Source: Baekduia alba
GTDB taxonomy: Bacteria; Actinomycetota; Thermoleophilia; Solirubrobacterales; Solirubrobacteraceae
Length of the DNA stretch: 64,000 bases
Assembly: GCF_028416635.1 (NCBI RefSeq)
Contig: NZ_CP114013.1
Span: forward strand, 2,232,001 to 2,296,000
Direction: 5' to 3'
The translations under genes and the position numbers were made by a program. A model generated the notes under the pieces. The model was given only the letters and a program-made list of their open reading frames with translations. It ran no database searches and was not told the DNA's origin. Below, piece after piece: positions 1 to 7,638 of the stretch (position 1 is its first letter; every line of letters starts with the position of its first letter).

Positions 1-440
1 GCCTGGACGAGGAGGTCGTAGCCAGGCAGCGCCGCGCCGTCGCCTGCGCCGAAGCCGGTGATCGAGGTGTAGACGATGCCCGGACGCTGCGCGGCGAGCG
101 TCGCGTAGCCCAGGCCCAGCCGGTCCATCACGCCGGGCCGGAAGTTCTCGACCACCACGTCGGCGCCCGCGACCAGCGCGCGGGCACGCGCCCCGCCGGC
201 CTCCGTGGTGAGGTCGATGGCCTCGCTGTCCTTGTTGCGGTTGACCGACTGGAAGTACGTGGCCTGGCCGCGCTCGTCGAACGGGGGACCCCAGGCGCGC
301 GTGTCGTCCCCGGTCCCCGGCCGCTCGACCTTGATCACCGTCGCCCCGAGGTCGGCGAGGACCATCGTGGCCAGCGGGCCGGCGAGGACGCGGGAGAAGT
401 CGACGATGGTGAGGTCGTCGAGTGCGGCGGCGGGCGTCAT
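1..440 (-). CDS. CaiB/BaiF family CoA-transferase, N-terminal part (runs off window)
   Basis: This is the first ~146 codons of a type III CoA-transferase, read leftward from an ATG at 438-440 and cut by the window edge. The N-terminus has the family signature: a short lead-in, then DFSRVLAGPLATMVLADLGA, an 'IKVERPGTGD' strand, and 'VENFRPGVMDRLGLGY' near residue 115. The family moves CoA between acyl-CoA and a free acid without ATP. It is divergent from a glutaryl-CoA dehydrogenase. Since succinyl-CoA:glutarate CoA-transferases belong to this family, activation of glutarate is a reasonable inference. The catalytic Asp would lie beyond the window edge. Family certain; substrate inferred. Confidence 0.9.
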   Translation of the reverse strand, partial: MTPAAALDDLTIVDFSRVLAGPLATMVLADLGATVIKVERPGTGDDTRAWGPPFDERGQATYFQSVNRNKDSEAIDLTTEAGGARARALVAGADVVVENFRPGVMDRLGLGYATLAAQRPGIVYTSITGFGAGDGAALPGYDLLVQ

Positions 441-453
441 GTGCAACGATCTT

Positions 454-469
454 AGATCTTCGAAGATCT
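454..469. promoter_or_regulatory. Perfect 16-bp palindrome, probable GntR operator
   Basis: AGATCTTCGAAGATCT is a perfect palindrome in the 68-bp gap between the divergent CoA-transferase (starts at 440) and acyl-CoA dehydrogenase (starts at 509). It is AT-rich against a very GC-rich background. The dehydrogenase operon ends with a GntR/FCD regulator, a class that binds short palindromes and often autoregulates, so this is the likely operator for both directions. No binding data are available. Confidence 0.65.
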
Positions 470-508
470 TGACGCAGCACGCCGACCGACCGCCAGGAGA
501 GACACGCC

Positions 509-1696
509 GTGAGCACCGCCGCCGCCCCGCCCGAGATCCGCCCCAAGGACTTCCTGGGCCTCGACCACCTGCTCTCCGACGAGGAGCGCGACATGCGCGA
601 CAGCGTGCGCGCGTTCGTGGCCAACGAGGTCGTGCCCTACGTCGGCGACTGGTTCGAGGCCGGCGAGGTCCCGGTCTCCGAGCTCGCGCCGGCGCTGGGC
701 AAGTTGGGTGTCTTGGGTATGCACCTGGAGGGCTACGGCTGTGCGGGCGCGTCGGCCACGGCCTACGGCCTCGCGTGCCTGGAGCTGGAGGCCGGCGACT
801 CGGGCATCCGCTCGCTCGTCTCGGTCCAGGGGTCGCTGGCGATGTACGCGATCTGGCGCTGGGGCAGCGAGGACCAGAAGCAGGAGTGGCTGCCGCGCAT
901 GGCCGCCGGGGAGGCGATCGGCTGCTTCGGCCTGACCGAGCCGGACGCCGGGTCGGACCCGGGCGCGATGCGCACCCGCGCGCGCCGCGACGGCGCGGAC
1001 TGGATCCTGCACGGCCAGAAGATGTGGATCACCAACGGCTCGGTCGCCGACGTCGCGGTCGTGTGGGCGATGACCGACGACGGCGTCCGCGGCTTCGTCG
1101 TCCCGAAGGACACGCCGGGCTTCACGACGCAGGACATCCACAAGAAGCTGTCGCTGCGCGCGTCGGTCACGTCCGAGCTGCTGCTCGACGACGTCCGGCT
1201 GCCGGCCAGCGCGGCGCTGCCCGAGGCCACCAGCCTGCGCGGCCCGCTGAGCTGCCTGAACGAGGCGCGCTTCGGCATCGTCTTCGGCGCCGTCGGCGCG
1301 GCGCGCGCGTGCTACGAGGCCGCGCTGGACTACGCGCTGGAGCGCATGGCGTTCGGCCGGCCGATCGCCGCGACGCAGATCCAGCAGGCCAAGCTCGCCA
1401 AGATGGCGCTGCAGGTCAACCAGGCCACGCTGCTGGCCCTGCACCTCGGCCGGATGAAGGACGAGGGGCTGCTGCGGCCCGAGCACGTCTCGATGGGCAA
1501 GCTGGGCAACGTCGACGCCGCGCTGGACGTCGCGCGCTCCGCGCGCCAGGTCCTCGGCGCCAACGGCGTGACGCTCGAGTACCCGGTCATCCGCCACATG
1601 AACAACCTGGAGTCGGTCGTGACCTACGAGGGGACCGCGGACGTCCACGCGCTCGTCGTCGGCGGGGCGGTCACGGGTATCCAGGCGTTCCGGTGA
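509..1696 (+). CDS. gcdH: Acyl-CoA dehydrogenase, glutaryl-CoA dehydrogenase type
   Basis: A 395-residue flavoprotein starting at GTG 509 behind a CAGGAG ribosome site. It has the acyl-CoA dehydrogenase plan: an N-terminal helical domain, a beta domain with CFGLTEPDAGSDPGAM (FAD/substrate strand, ~residue 138-153) and 'KMWITNGS', then a helical C-terminal domain. The C-terminal stretch 'RHMNNLESVVTYEGTADVH' matches glutaryl-CoA dehydrogenase, with the catalytic Glu in TYEGT. Such enzymes oxidise and decarboxylate glutaryl-CoA to crotonyl-CoA, at the end of lysine/tryptophan/glutarate breakdown. Its stop overlaps the start of the GntR regulator (GTGA). Family certain; glutaryl specificity likely. 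Confidence 0.88.
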   Translation: MSTAAAPPEIRPKDFLGLDHLLSDEERDMRDSVRAFVANEVVPYVGDWFEAGEVPVSELAPALGKLGVLGMHLEGYGCAGASATAYGLACLELEAGDSGIRSLVSVQGSLAMYAIWRWGSEDQKQEWLPRMAAGEAIGCFGLTEPDAGSDPGAMRTRARRDGADWILHGQKMWITNGSVADVAVVWAMTDDGVRGFVVPKDTPGFTTQDIHKKLSLRASVTSELLLDDVRLPASAALPEATSLRGPLSCLNEARFGIVFGAVGAARACYEAALDYALERMAFGRPIAATQIQQAKLAKMALQVNQATLLALHLGRMKDEGLLRPEHVSMGKLGNVDAALDVARSARQVLGANGVTLEYPVIRHMNNLESVVTYEGTADVHALVVGGAVTGIQAFR

Positions 1697-2334
1697 GCCT
1701 GGCGACGGCCCAGCAGCACGCCGTCGAGGCGCTGCGCGCGCTGATCGTGCGCGGCGCGCTGCGGCCGGGCGCGCGCGTCAACCAGGAGGACGTCGCCGCC
1801 GAGTTGGGGTTGTCGGTCGCGCCGATCCGCGAGGCCCTCCGCGTCCTGGAGCAGGAGGGCCAGGTGACCTACCTGCCGCGGCGCGGCTACTTCGTCACCG
1901 AGCTGCGCATGGCCGACCTGGAGGAGATCTACGGGCTGCGCGCGCTGCTCGAGGCACGGGCGGCCCGCCACGCGCTCCCGGCGCTCGACGCCGAGGCGCT
2001 GGAACGCGTCCGCGACGCGGCGCGCGCCTGCGTCGACGCGGCCCAGGCCGGCGACGTCGCCGCCGAACTGGCCGCCAACCGCCGCTTCCACTTCGGGCTC
2101 CTCGACGCGCCCGGCCAACCGCACGCGCTGCGGGTGATCCGGCTGCTCTGGGACTCGACCGAGGCCTACCGGGCCATGTACTACAACTCACCCGAGGAGC
2201 GCCGCGCCTCTCTGGACGCCCACGACGCGATCCTCGCCGCGGTCGACGCCCGGGACGCCGACGTCCTCATCCGCGAGCTCGACGCGCATCGGGAACGGGC
2301 GCTGGACGTGCTGCGCGGGTTGTTGGTGGACTAG
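1693..2334 (+). CDS. GntR family regulator, FadR/FCD subfamily
   Basis: A 213-residue regulator whose GTG start at 1693 lies inside the stop of the dehydrogenase, so translation is coupled. Residues ~5-70 form a GntR winged helix (LGLSVAPIREALRVLEQEG is the recognition region; 'RRGYFVTEL' the wing). The remainder is an all-helical FCD ligand domain, with a metal/ligand-type His in 'NRRFHFGLL' and another in 'LDAHDAIL'. It probably senses an organic acid or acyl-CoA from the pathway encoded beside it and acts on the palindrome at 454-469. The ligand is unknown. Confidence 0.88.
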   Translation: MSLATAQQHAVEALRALIVRGALRPGARVNQEDVAAELGLSVAPIREALRVLEQEGQVTYLPRRGYFVTELRMADLEEIYGLRALLEARAARHALPALDAEALERVRDAARACVDAAQAGDVAAELAANRRFHFGLLDAPGQPHALRVIRLLWDSTEAYRAMYYNSPEERRASLDAHDAILAAVDARDADVLIRELDAHRERALDVLRGLLVD

Positions 2335-2353
2335 GCGCCATGACCGCAGATCC

Positions 2354-2392
2354 GTGTCGCCTGGCGTCCCACATAGGGACACCAGACGACAC
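2354..2392. terminator. Bidirectional hairpin terminator between convergent genes
   Basis: Arms 2354-2370 and 2376-2392 pair as GTGTCG/CGACAC, CTGG/CCAG and GTCCC/GGGAC, with two C-A mismatches and a 5-nt ACATA loop. It lies between the GntR gene and the convergent nhaA-type gene. There is no T-run, as is common in high-GC actinobacterial terminators. Confidence 0.65.
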
Positions 2393-2443
2393 GAACCTCG
2401 CTTCGGTCCCGAACCACCCGCCCCCGGGCGTACCGGGATGGCG

Positions 2444-4450
2444 CTACGTCGCCGCCCGCGTCGGCGCGCCGTACGCCGCCTTCAGCTCGCGCGTCAGCGT
2501 GTCGACGTCGTAGACGCCCTGGTGCCGGCGCCCGTTGACGAAGAACGTCGGCGTCCCCGACACGCCGCTGGCGTCCGCGCTGGCGACGTCGCGGTCGATG
2601 CGGGGGACCTCGCGGCGGCGGGACAGCGCGTCGTTGAAGCGCTCGTAGTCGAGGCCGAGCTCGGCCGCGTGGCGGAAGAGCATCGCCGGGCGCAGGTCGT
2701 CCTGGTTGTCGAGCAGCAGGTCATGCATCTCCCAGAACCGGCCCTGCTCGGCCGCGGCCTCGGCGGCCTCGGCCGCGATCTGCGCGTCGGGGTGGACGTC
2801 GGACAGGGGCAGGTGGCGCCAGACGTAGCGCAGCTCGTCGCCGAAGCGGTCGAGCAGGTTCGCGATGACCGGCGCGGCCGCGCCGCAGTACGGGCACTGG
2901 AAGTCGCCGTACTCGACGAGCGTCACCGGCGCGGCGACGTTGCCGCGGACGTGGTCGCGCTCGGGGTCGACGTCGTCGGCGAGGTCGATGATGTCGGCCG
3001 CCGTCCCGCCGAGCTGGCGCGCGCGCACCTCGTCGGGCAGGCGCTTCATGACCGCCAGGACGACGAACGTCAGGGCGGGGGCGACGATCGCGGTCGCCAG
3101 CACGCCGATCTTGGCCTGGTCCAGGAGCGCCGGCTCGCCCGCGAACGCGAGCGAGGCCACCAACAACGAGACGGTGAAGCCGACCCCGGCCGCGGCCGCC
3201 GCACCGGTGAGGGCCGGCCACGTGAGCGTCAGCCGCTGGCCGCCGAACGCCTTGCGCGTGGCCAGCCACGCCGCGCCGAGGATCCCGACGGGCTTGCCGA
3301 TCGCGTAGGCGGCGACGATGCCCCACGTGATCGGCGACGTCGCCGCGTCGGAGAGCAGGCCGGAGGAGAACGCGATCCCGGCGTTGGCGAGCGCGAAGAG
3401 CGGGACGATGACCTGGCTCGTCCACGGCAGCAGCCGGTACTGCAGCCGCTCGTTGAGCGAGATCGCCGACGTCAGCGACGCCCGGGCCTCGTAGGCGAGC
3501 TCCGGCGTCGGCTGCTCGCGGAACGACACGGCGCGCTCGGTGCTGCGCTCCAGGCTCTCCCGCGACGGCGGGTAGGCCGTCGTCACCAGGCCGACGAGCA
3601 GGCCGGTGATGACCGGGTCGATCCCGGACTCGAACAGCGCGAGCCACATGCCGACGCCGAGCAGCGTCGCGACCTGCCCGCGCCAGGCGAAGTCCACGAA
3701 GCGCAGGCCGTTGATCGCTGCGAACAGCGCGACGGCGACCGTGAAGGCCACCATGTCGATCGCGTCGGAGTAGGCGATGGCGATGACCGCGAGCGCGACG
3801 AGGTCGTCGACGACGACGACCGTCAGCAGGAACACGCGCGTGCGGATCGCGCGGCCGCCGCTGAGCAGCGACAGGACGCCGAGCGCGAGCGCGGTGTCGG
3901 TCGAGATCGCGGCGCCCCACCCGACCGCGCCGTCGCCGCCGGCGTTGATCGCCAGGTAGACGCCGGCCGCGCACGCCATCCCGCCGAGCCCGGACACCAC
4001 CGGGATCGCCAGCCGCGAGCGCTCGCGCAGCTCGCCGAGGTCGCGCTCGCGCTTGGCCTCCAGCCCGACGACCAGGAAGAACAGGGTCATCAGGCCCTCG
4101 TTCACCCAGCCGCGCAGGTCAGTGGCGATGGCGTGGTCGCCGAGCGAGATCGCCAGCCGCGTCTCCCAGACCGAGGTGTAGGAGTCGCCCGGCAGGTTGG
4201 CCCAGACCAGCGCCGCGACCGTCGCGGCGACGAGCAGCATCGCGCCGCTGGTCTCGGCGTAGAGGAAGCGGCGGATCGGCGCGGCCAGGTTCCGCGCCCA
4301 CGCGGTCCGGCCGTCGTTGCTGGTTGCGGTGGAGGTCGAGGTCGTCGCGCTCAGGTCGCGGAGACTAGATGGTCGATGCGAGATTCCCGCGGCCGTGCTC
4401 GCGCCCCGGCCGGCGCCCCAGAGCACGATCACGGCCACGGTCGATCTCAC
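2444..4450 (-). CDS. nhaA: Na+/H+ antiporter NhaA with C-terminal DsbA/thioredoxin domain
   Basis: A ~668-residue fusion. Residues ~50-445 are NhaA, with about 12 membrane helices, 'AAISTDTALALGVLSLL' carrying the transport Asp of helix V and 'VVVVDDLVALAVIAIAYS' matching the conserved DD-containing helix. Residues ~485-665 are a DsbA-like thioredoxin fold with the active site CPYC in 'YGDFQCPYCGAAAP' and a cis-Pro loop 'GVSGTPTFFVNG'. NhaA exchanges Na+ for H+ across the membrane; the second domain suggests thiol redox control or cargo. I chose GTG 4450 because AGGTGG sits 5 nt upstream; GTG 4459 is also possible. Similar NhaA-thioredoxin fusions are known, but their role is unclear. Confidence 0.9.
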   Translation of the reverse strand: MRSTVAVIVLWGAGRGASTAAGISHRPSSLRDLSATTSTSTATSNDGRTAWARNLAAPIRRFLYAETSGAMLLVAATVAALVWANLPGDSYTSVWETRLAISLGDHAIATDLRGWVNEGLMTLFFLVVGLEAKRERDLGELRERSRLAIPVVSGLGGMACAAGVYLAINAGGDGAVGWGAAISTDTALALGVLSLLSGGRAIRTRVFLLTVVVVDDLVALAVIAIAYSDAIDMVAFTVAVALFAAINGLRFVDFAWRGQVATLLGVGMWLALFESGIDPVITGLLVGLVTTAYPPSRESLERSTERAVSFREQPTPELAYEARASLTSAISLNERLQYRLLPWTSQVIVPLFALANAGIAFSSGLLSDAATSPITWGIVAAYAIGKPVGILGAAWLATRKAFGGQRLTLTWPALTGAAAAAGVGFTVSLLVASLAFAGEPALLDQAKIGVLATAIVAPALTFVVLAVMKRLPDEVRARQLGGTAADIIDLADDVDPERDHVRGNVAAPVTLVEYGDFQCPYCGAAAPVIANLLDRFGDELRYVWRHLPLSDVHPDAQIAAEAAEAAAEQGRFWEMHDLLLDNQDDLRPAMLFRHAAELGLDYERFNDALSRRREVPRIDRDVASADASGVSGTPTFFVNGRRHQGVYDVDTLTRELKAAYGAPTRAAT

Positions 4451-4478
4451 ATCCACCACCTAGGCGCCGGGCAGCCGG

Positions 4479-4684
4479 TCAGCTAACTCGGCGATTCGGG
4501 TTCAGCGCCAGAGGTGGGGGATCGCCGGTCAGGCGCGGGTACCACGCCATCGTCTCGACCACCGTGGGCAGCGCGATCGGCGGCGTCAGCTAGCGCAGCT
4601 CCGCGGTCTCGGCGAGCAGGTCGAACAGGCGCTCCTGCAGGAACGTCAGGTACGAGGTGCCGCGCAGGAAGTGCGCGCCGACGG
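4479..4684 (-). pseudogene. Degraded remnant, C-terminus resembles a LysR-type regulator
   Basis: Reading leftward in the frame of the upstream GntR gene, the sequence encodes a plausible helical segment (FLRGTSYLTFLQERLFDLLA) ending in an in-frame TAG at 4590-4592. After that comes 'PIALPTVVETMAWYPR', which resembles the last strand of LysR effector domains ('LP..ETM.WHPR'), and a TGA at 4479-4481. No start codon or DNA-binding domain remains. It covers most of the 300-bp gap between the flanking genes. The LysR assignment is weak. Confidence 0.35.
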
Positions 4685-4730
4685 CACGGGCGACGCGCGC
4701 GCGGCCGGCACGGGCGACGCGCGCGCGGCC
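4683..4730. repeat. Two tandem copies of a 24-bp GC repeat
   Basis: Copies 4683-4706 and 4707-4730 are identical, beginning GGCACGGGCGACGCGCGCG, with a decayed partial third copy to ~4740. They lie just after the stop of the GntR gene. The 24-bp unit keeps reading frame, as expected from slippage duplication in formerly coding DNA. Confidence 0.75.
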
Positions 4731-4760
4731 GGCGCGACCGCCTGAGCCGCGGCGCTCGCC

Positions 4761-5546
4761 CTACGCGGCGGAGCGGCGCGCCCCGGCTCGCCGTCCGCGT
4801 GCGGGCGACTTCTTGGTGTCCTTGCCGTCGACACTCGTCGGGTGCTCGGTCGTCTTCTCGAGGTCGTCGAGGACCTTGCGCAGCGCCGCGAGGTCGTAGG
4901 CGGGGTCGATGATCTCCACGATCCCGAACACCGTCCGCGCGAGGTGGCGACCCAGCAGGGCGGAGGCCAGGTCGGCGTCGGCGGCCTTGCAAGCGTCCAG
5001 GATCTCGCGGTGGTCGTGGGTCGACTGCTCGGAGAACTGGTGGCCGAAGTGCATGCGCCGGTAGCGCTCGGCGTGGTCGAAGAGCTGGAGCAGCAGCGCG
5101 TCGAAGCGCGCGCCGGCGCGCTGTGTCAGGCCGCGGTGGAAGGCCCGGTGGGGCACGTACCAGCGGGCGTAGTCCTCGGCGCCGGCGAAGTGCGCCATGG
5201 CGGCCATCAAGCCCTCGAGGTTCGCGATGTCCTCCGGCGTCATGCGCGGCAGCGACAGGCGCAGCGCGGTGACCTCCAGCGGGATGCGGATCGCGTAGAG
5301 CTCCTCGACGTCGGCCAGCGACAGCGGCGCGACGCGCACGCGGCGGTTGGGCTCCGACAGGACCAGGCCCTCGCCCTGGAGCATCCTCAGCGCCTCGCGC
5401 AGCGGGGTGCGACTGACGCCGAGCTCGTCGGCGAGGGCGACCTGCGACATCGTCTCGCCTGGCGTGAGCGACCCGTCCAGGATCGACTCGCGGATCATGC
5501 GGTGGACGTGCTCGACGCTCTGCCGCGCGGGGGCGGTGTCGCTCAT
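4761..5546 (-). CDS. GntR family regulator, FadR/FCD subfamily
   Basis: A 261-residue regulator starting at ATG 5544-5546 behind CCGGAG. It has an N-terminal winged helix (LADELGVSRTPLREALRMLQ, ~residue 42-61) and an FCD domain with 'PHRAFHRGLTQ' and 'THDHREILDAC', the His positions that usually bind a metal in this subfamily. The C-terminal ~25 residues are Lys/Arg/Ala-rich and look like an unstructured tail. The nearest potential target is the scarred region upstream, which contains an SDR remnant and inverted repeats. The ligand is unknown. Confidence 0.87.
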   Translation of the reverse strand: MSDTAPARQSVEHVHRMIRESILDGSLTPGETMSQVALADELGVSRTPLREALRMLQGEGLVLSEPNRRVRVAPLSLADVEELYAIRIPLEVTALRLSLPRMTPEDIANLEGLMAAMAHFAGAEDYARWYVPHRAFHRGLTQRAGARFDALLLQLFDHAERYRRMHFGHQFSEQSTHDHREILDACKAADADLASALLGRHLARTVFGIVEIIDPAYDLAALRKVLDDLEKTTEHPTSVDGKDTKKSPARGRRAGARRSAA

Positions 5547-5939
5547 GCGGCGCTCCGGAGGACGTGGCGGTTGGAGCCGAGGGCTGGATGCACAACGCCA
5601 TACTACATCCACTTTGAAGGGACGCCTGTGCGCGCATCCTGGCGCACGCGCCCGATGGACCGTGCGGCGATCTGCATGCACTTCGCGAAGCTGTACGCTC
5701 GCCGGCATGGCTGATCGCCCCATCGTGTCCCTCGGCGCCGGTGCGGTGCGCGGCGTCGCGCCGGCGACGCCGCGCCGGTGCGCATCGAGCACCCATCCGA
5801 CGAGCCGTGCAACCTGTGTCCTGTATCATGTACTGGACACACTTTGGAAGTTCGTGTACGTACTGCGCTGTCGGCGCCGGGCGGGCTCATACGGCGCGTA
5901 GCCGTCGTCGGCGGGGTTCACGGCGTGGACTTCCAGGCC
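5547..5939. other. Gene-poor stretch upstream of the GntR gene
   Basis: No convincing gene. A 64-codon frame (5707-5901) starts MADRPIVSLGAG but lacks a ribosome site and changes character halfway, so it may be a broken 5' end joined to unrelated DNA. A TGGATG-N15-CATCCA inverted repeat (5585-5611) sits just upstream of the GntR start and could serve as its own operator. The stretch is less GC-rich than its surroundings. Confidence 0.5.
5815..5841. promoter_or_regulatory. Inverted repeat TGTGTCC-N13-GGACACA
   Basis: Perfect 7-bp arms at 5815-5821 and 5835-5841 enclose an AT-rich 13-bp spacer containing TGTATCATGTACT. The size and symmetry suit a dimeric regulator such as the neighbouring GntR protein. 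It lies just upstream of the SDR remnant, so it may be the surviving promoter/operator of a lost catabolic operon. Confidence 0.45.
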
Positions 5940-6098
5940 GGCCGCGGCGAGCAGATCACGCGCGACACGCCGATGAGGCGCATCCCGCCGCCGGAGGACC
6001 TGACGGCCGCGGCGCTGTTCCTCGGCACCGACGACGCCAACAACATCACCGGCAGCTACATGATCTGCGACGGCGGCTACAGCACGCTGGGCGCCTAG
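5940..6098 (+). pseudogene. C-terminal fragment of a short-chain dehydrogenase
   Basis: Only about 50 codons of an SDR remain: GEQITRDTPMRRIPPPEDLT, then 'ALFLGTDDANNITGSYMIC' and 'DGGYSTLGA', the characteristic last helix and strand of classical SDRs. The Rossmann glycine motif and the YxxxK active site are absent, and the sequence upstream is unrelated. The stop at 6096-6098 overlaps the convergent DUF427 stop. It is a truncation scar, not a functional enzyme. Confidence 0.7.
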
Positions 6099-6742
6099 CC
6101 CACCGTGATGTCGGTGCGCTCGTTGTAGAACGCGACGAGCCCGGCGATCGGCGTGAGCGCGAGCGTCGGGAAGTTGTAGGACCAGGCGATGTCCGGGACC
6201 ACCCGGCCGTCGTCGGTCCTGAACGACCAGTAGTTGGAGGTCTTGCCCTTGTAGGGGCAGGCGGTCACGGTGTCGCTCGGGATCAGGTGCGACGGGTCCA
6301 GCGCCGTGCGCTCGACGTAGTAGCGCGTCGGCAGCCCGGTCTCGAAGACCATGATCGACGCCTTGGCCTCGGCGAGCAGCAGCCCGTCGCGCTGCACCCG
6401 GATCGGGCGCGACGAGCGGATCGAATCCACGCGCGCGTAGGGGTTGCGCGGGTGCACGAAGATCTCCTCGTCCTCCTCGAACCAGGCGTCGAGCGCGTCC
6501 CACGCGAAGCGGACGTGGCCGGCGGCGCCGCCCTCGTCGAGGATCCGATGGTCCAGGCCCTCCAGCCGCGCGCGGTCGACGTCGTCGAGCGGGATCGCGT
6601 ACTGCGGGAAGTGCGGGATCTCCCAGACGTAGAGGGCGCGGACGGTGTCGAAGACGACGTCGCCGTCCTTGAAGCCGCGGACCCGGCGCGGCGAGGGCGC
6701 GACGTGGCCGGTCTCGACGATGCTCTGCGGGTGGTCGGTCAT
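6095..6742 (-). CDS. DUF427 domain-containing protein
   Basis: A 215-residue cytosolic protein starting at ATG 6740-6742. It is a two-lobed DUF427 protein: the C-terminal lobe has 'RYYVERTALDPSHLIPSD', 'TACPYKGKTSNYWSFR' and 'VPDIAWSYNFPT', the typical family blocks. The N-terminal lobe contains 'VRALYVWEIPHFPQYAIP'. The family forms a compact beta fold, and no reaction is established. Nothing nearby suggests a pathway. Family call firm, function unknown. Confidence 0.88.
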   Translation of the reverse strand: MTDHPQSIVETGHVAPSPRRVRGFKDGDVVFDTVRALYVWEIPHFPQYAIPLDDVDRARLEGLDHRILDEGGAAGHVRFAWDALDAWFEEDEEIFVHPRNPYARVDSIRSSRPIRVQRDGLLLAEAKASIMVFETGLPTRYYVERTALDPSHLIPSDTVTACPYKGKTSNYWSFRTDDGRVVPDIAWSYNFPTLALTPIAGLVAFYNERTDITVG

Positions 6743-6823
6743 CCAACCAAGTGTCGCGCACTTCTTAGCTCGCGCTGGCCTGGGCGTTAGGCCGGCTTCA
6801 GCAGGCTGTCGCACGGTGGACGC

Positions 6824-7579
6824 ATGCGCTTCCGCCTCGCGGCCCTCGTCGCCGTGTTCTCCGTCCTGGCCGTCTTCATCGCCGCATGCGGCGGCAACAA
6901 CTCGTCCGCCAAGCAGTCGGCGACCGACAAGGCGTCCGGCCTGACGGTCACCGTCGCCGACGACCACGTGAGCCTCAAGCGCTCCGCCAAGAGCACGTCG
7001 GGCACCGCCGGCACCTCGGGCACCGTGTCGTGCACCGACGACTACTCCAAGCTCGTCAAGGCGACGGCCGTCCCGGCGCCGACGCAGGCCTGGTACGCCA
7101 CGACGCTCATCACCTGGCCCGGCACCAGCAAGGAGAGCTCGGCGACGCTGTCGCACGGCCTCGACCACGACCCGCAGCTGTGCGTGGTGCAGAGCGCGGA
7201 CTCCAGCGCGTCGGCCATCGTCTACTTCGACGCCAAGGCCAAGACCGGCGTCGCGAAGCTCCAGACCGACAGCGCCCGCACGCAGCAGGCCACGCAGGCG
7301 ACCGCCGCGCTGCAGTCCGCCGCGCAGGCCGCGGTCGGCACCGTGAGCAAGAGCGCGTTCCCCGCGCCGGCGACGCTGCTGCAGGCCATCACCGCGCAGG
7401 GCCTCTTCGCCAAGACGGCGGCAGAGACCGCCGACGTCAAGGACGCCGGCACGATCTACGTCGTCACCGGCAAGACCACCAACAAGACGCTGACGTTGGC
7501 CGTCAAGGACAGCAAGGGCGTCGTGCACACCGCGACGCAGGGCGTCAAGGGCTCGCCGAAGGTCGCCACGGTCAAGTAG
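6824..7579 (+). CDS. Putative secreted lipoprotein
   Basis: A 251-residue protein starting ATG 6824. Residues 1-22 form a lipoprotein signal with lipobox FIAAC followed by GG, so the mature protein should be anchored on the outer face of the membrane through its N-terminal Cys. The rest is rich in Ala, Thr, Ser and Lys and has two further Cys (in 'GTVSCTDDYSK' and 'PQLCVVQS') that may pair. No known domain was recognised. It ends just before a strong hairpin. Confidence 0.75.
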   Translation: MRFRLAALVAVFSVLAVFIAACGGNNSSAKQSATDKASGLTVTVADDHVSLKRSAKSTSGTAGTSGTVSCTDDYSKLVKATAVPAPTQAWYATTLITWPGTSKESSATLSHGLDHDPQLCVVQSADSSASAIVYFDAKAKTGVAKLQTDSARTQQATQATAALQSAAQAAVGTVSKSAFPAPATLLQAITAQGLFAKTAAETADVKDAGTIYVVTGKTTNKTLTLAVKDSKGVVHTATQGVKGSPKVATVK

Positions 7580-7587
7580 GCCTCGAT

Positions 7588-7636
7588 GGGTCGTTCCACG
7601 GGTCCGGTGTGGCCGGACCGCCTCGCGGAACGATCC
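7588..7636. terminator. Nested double hairpin between convergent genes
   Basis: The outer arms GGGTCGTTCC (7588-7597) and GGAACGATCC (7627-7636) pair with one G-T wobble. Inside them lies a perfect hairpin GGTCCGG (7601-7607) / CCGGACC (7613-7619) with a 5-nt loop. The element fills the 59-bp gap between the lipoprotein gene and the convergent XRE gene, so it can terminate both. Confidence 0.7.
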
Positions 7637-7638
7637 GT

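Noticed and set aside
4683-4740. CRISPR-like short repeats
   Set aside because: Only two adjacent 24-bp copies without spacers; a simple tandem duplication.
5707-5901. 64-codon plus-strand frame MADRPIVSLGAG...
   Set aside because: No ribosome site, no recognised family, and its second half overlaps the inverted repeat; kept only as part of the gene-poor stretch.
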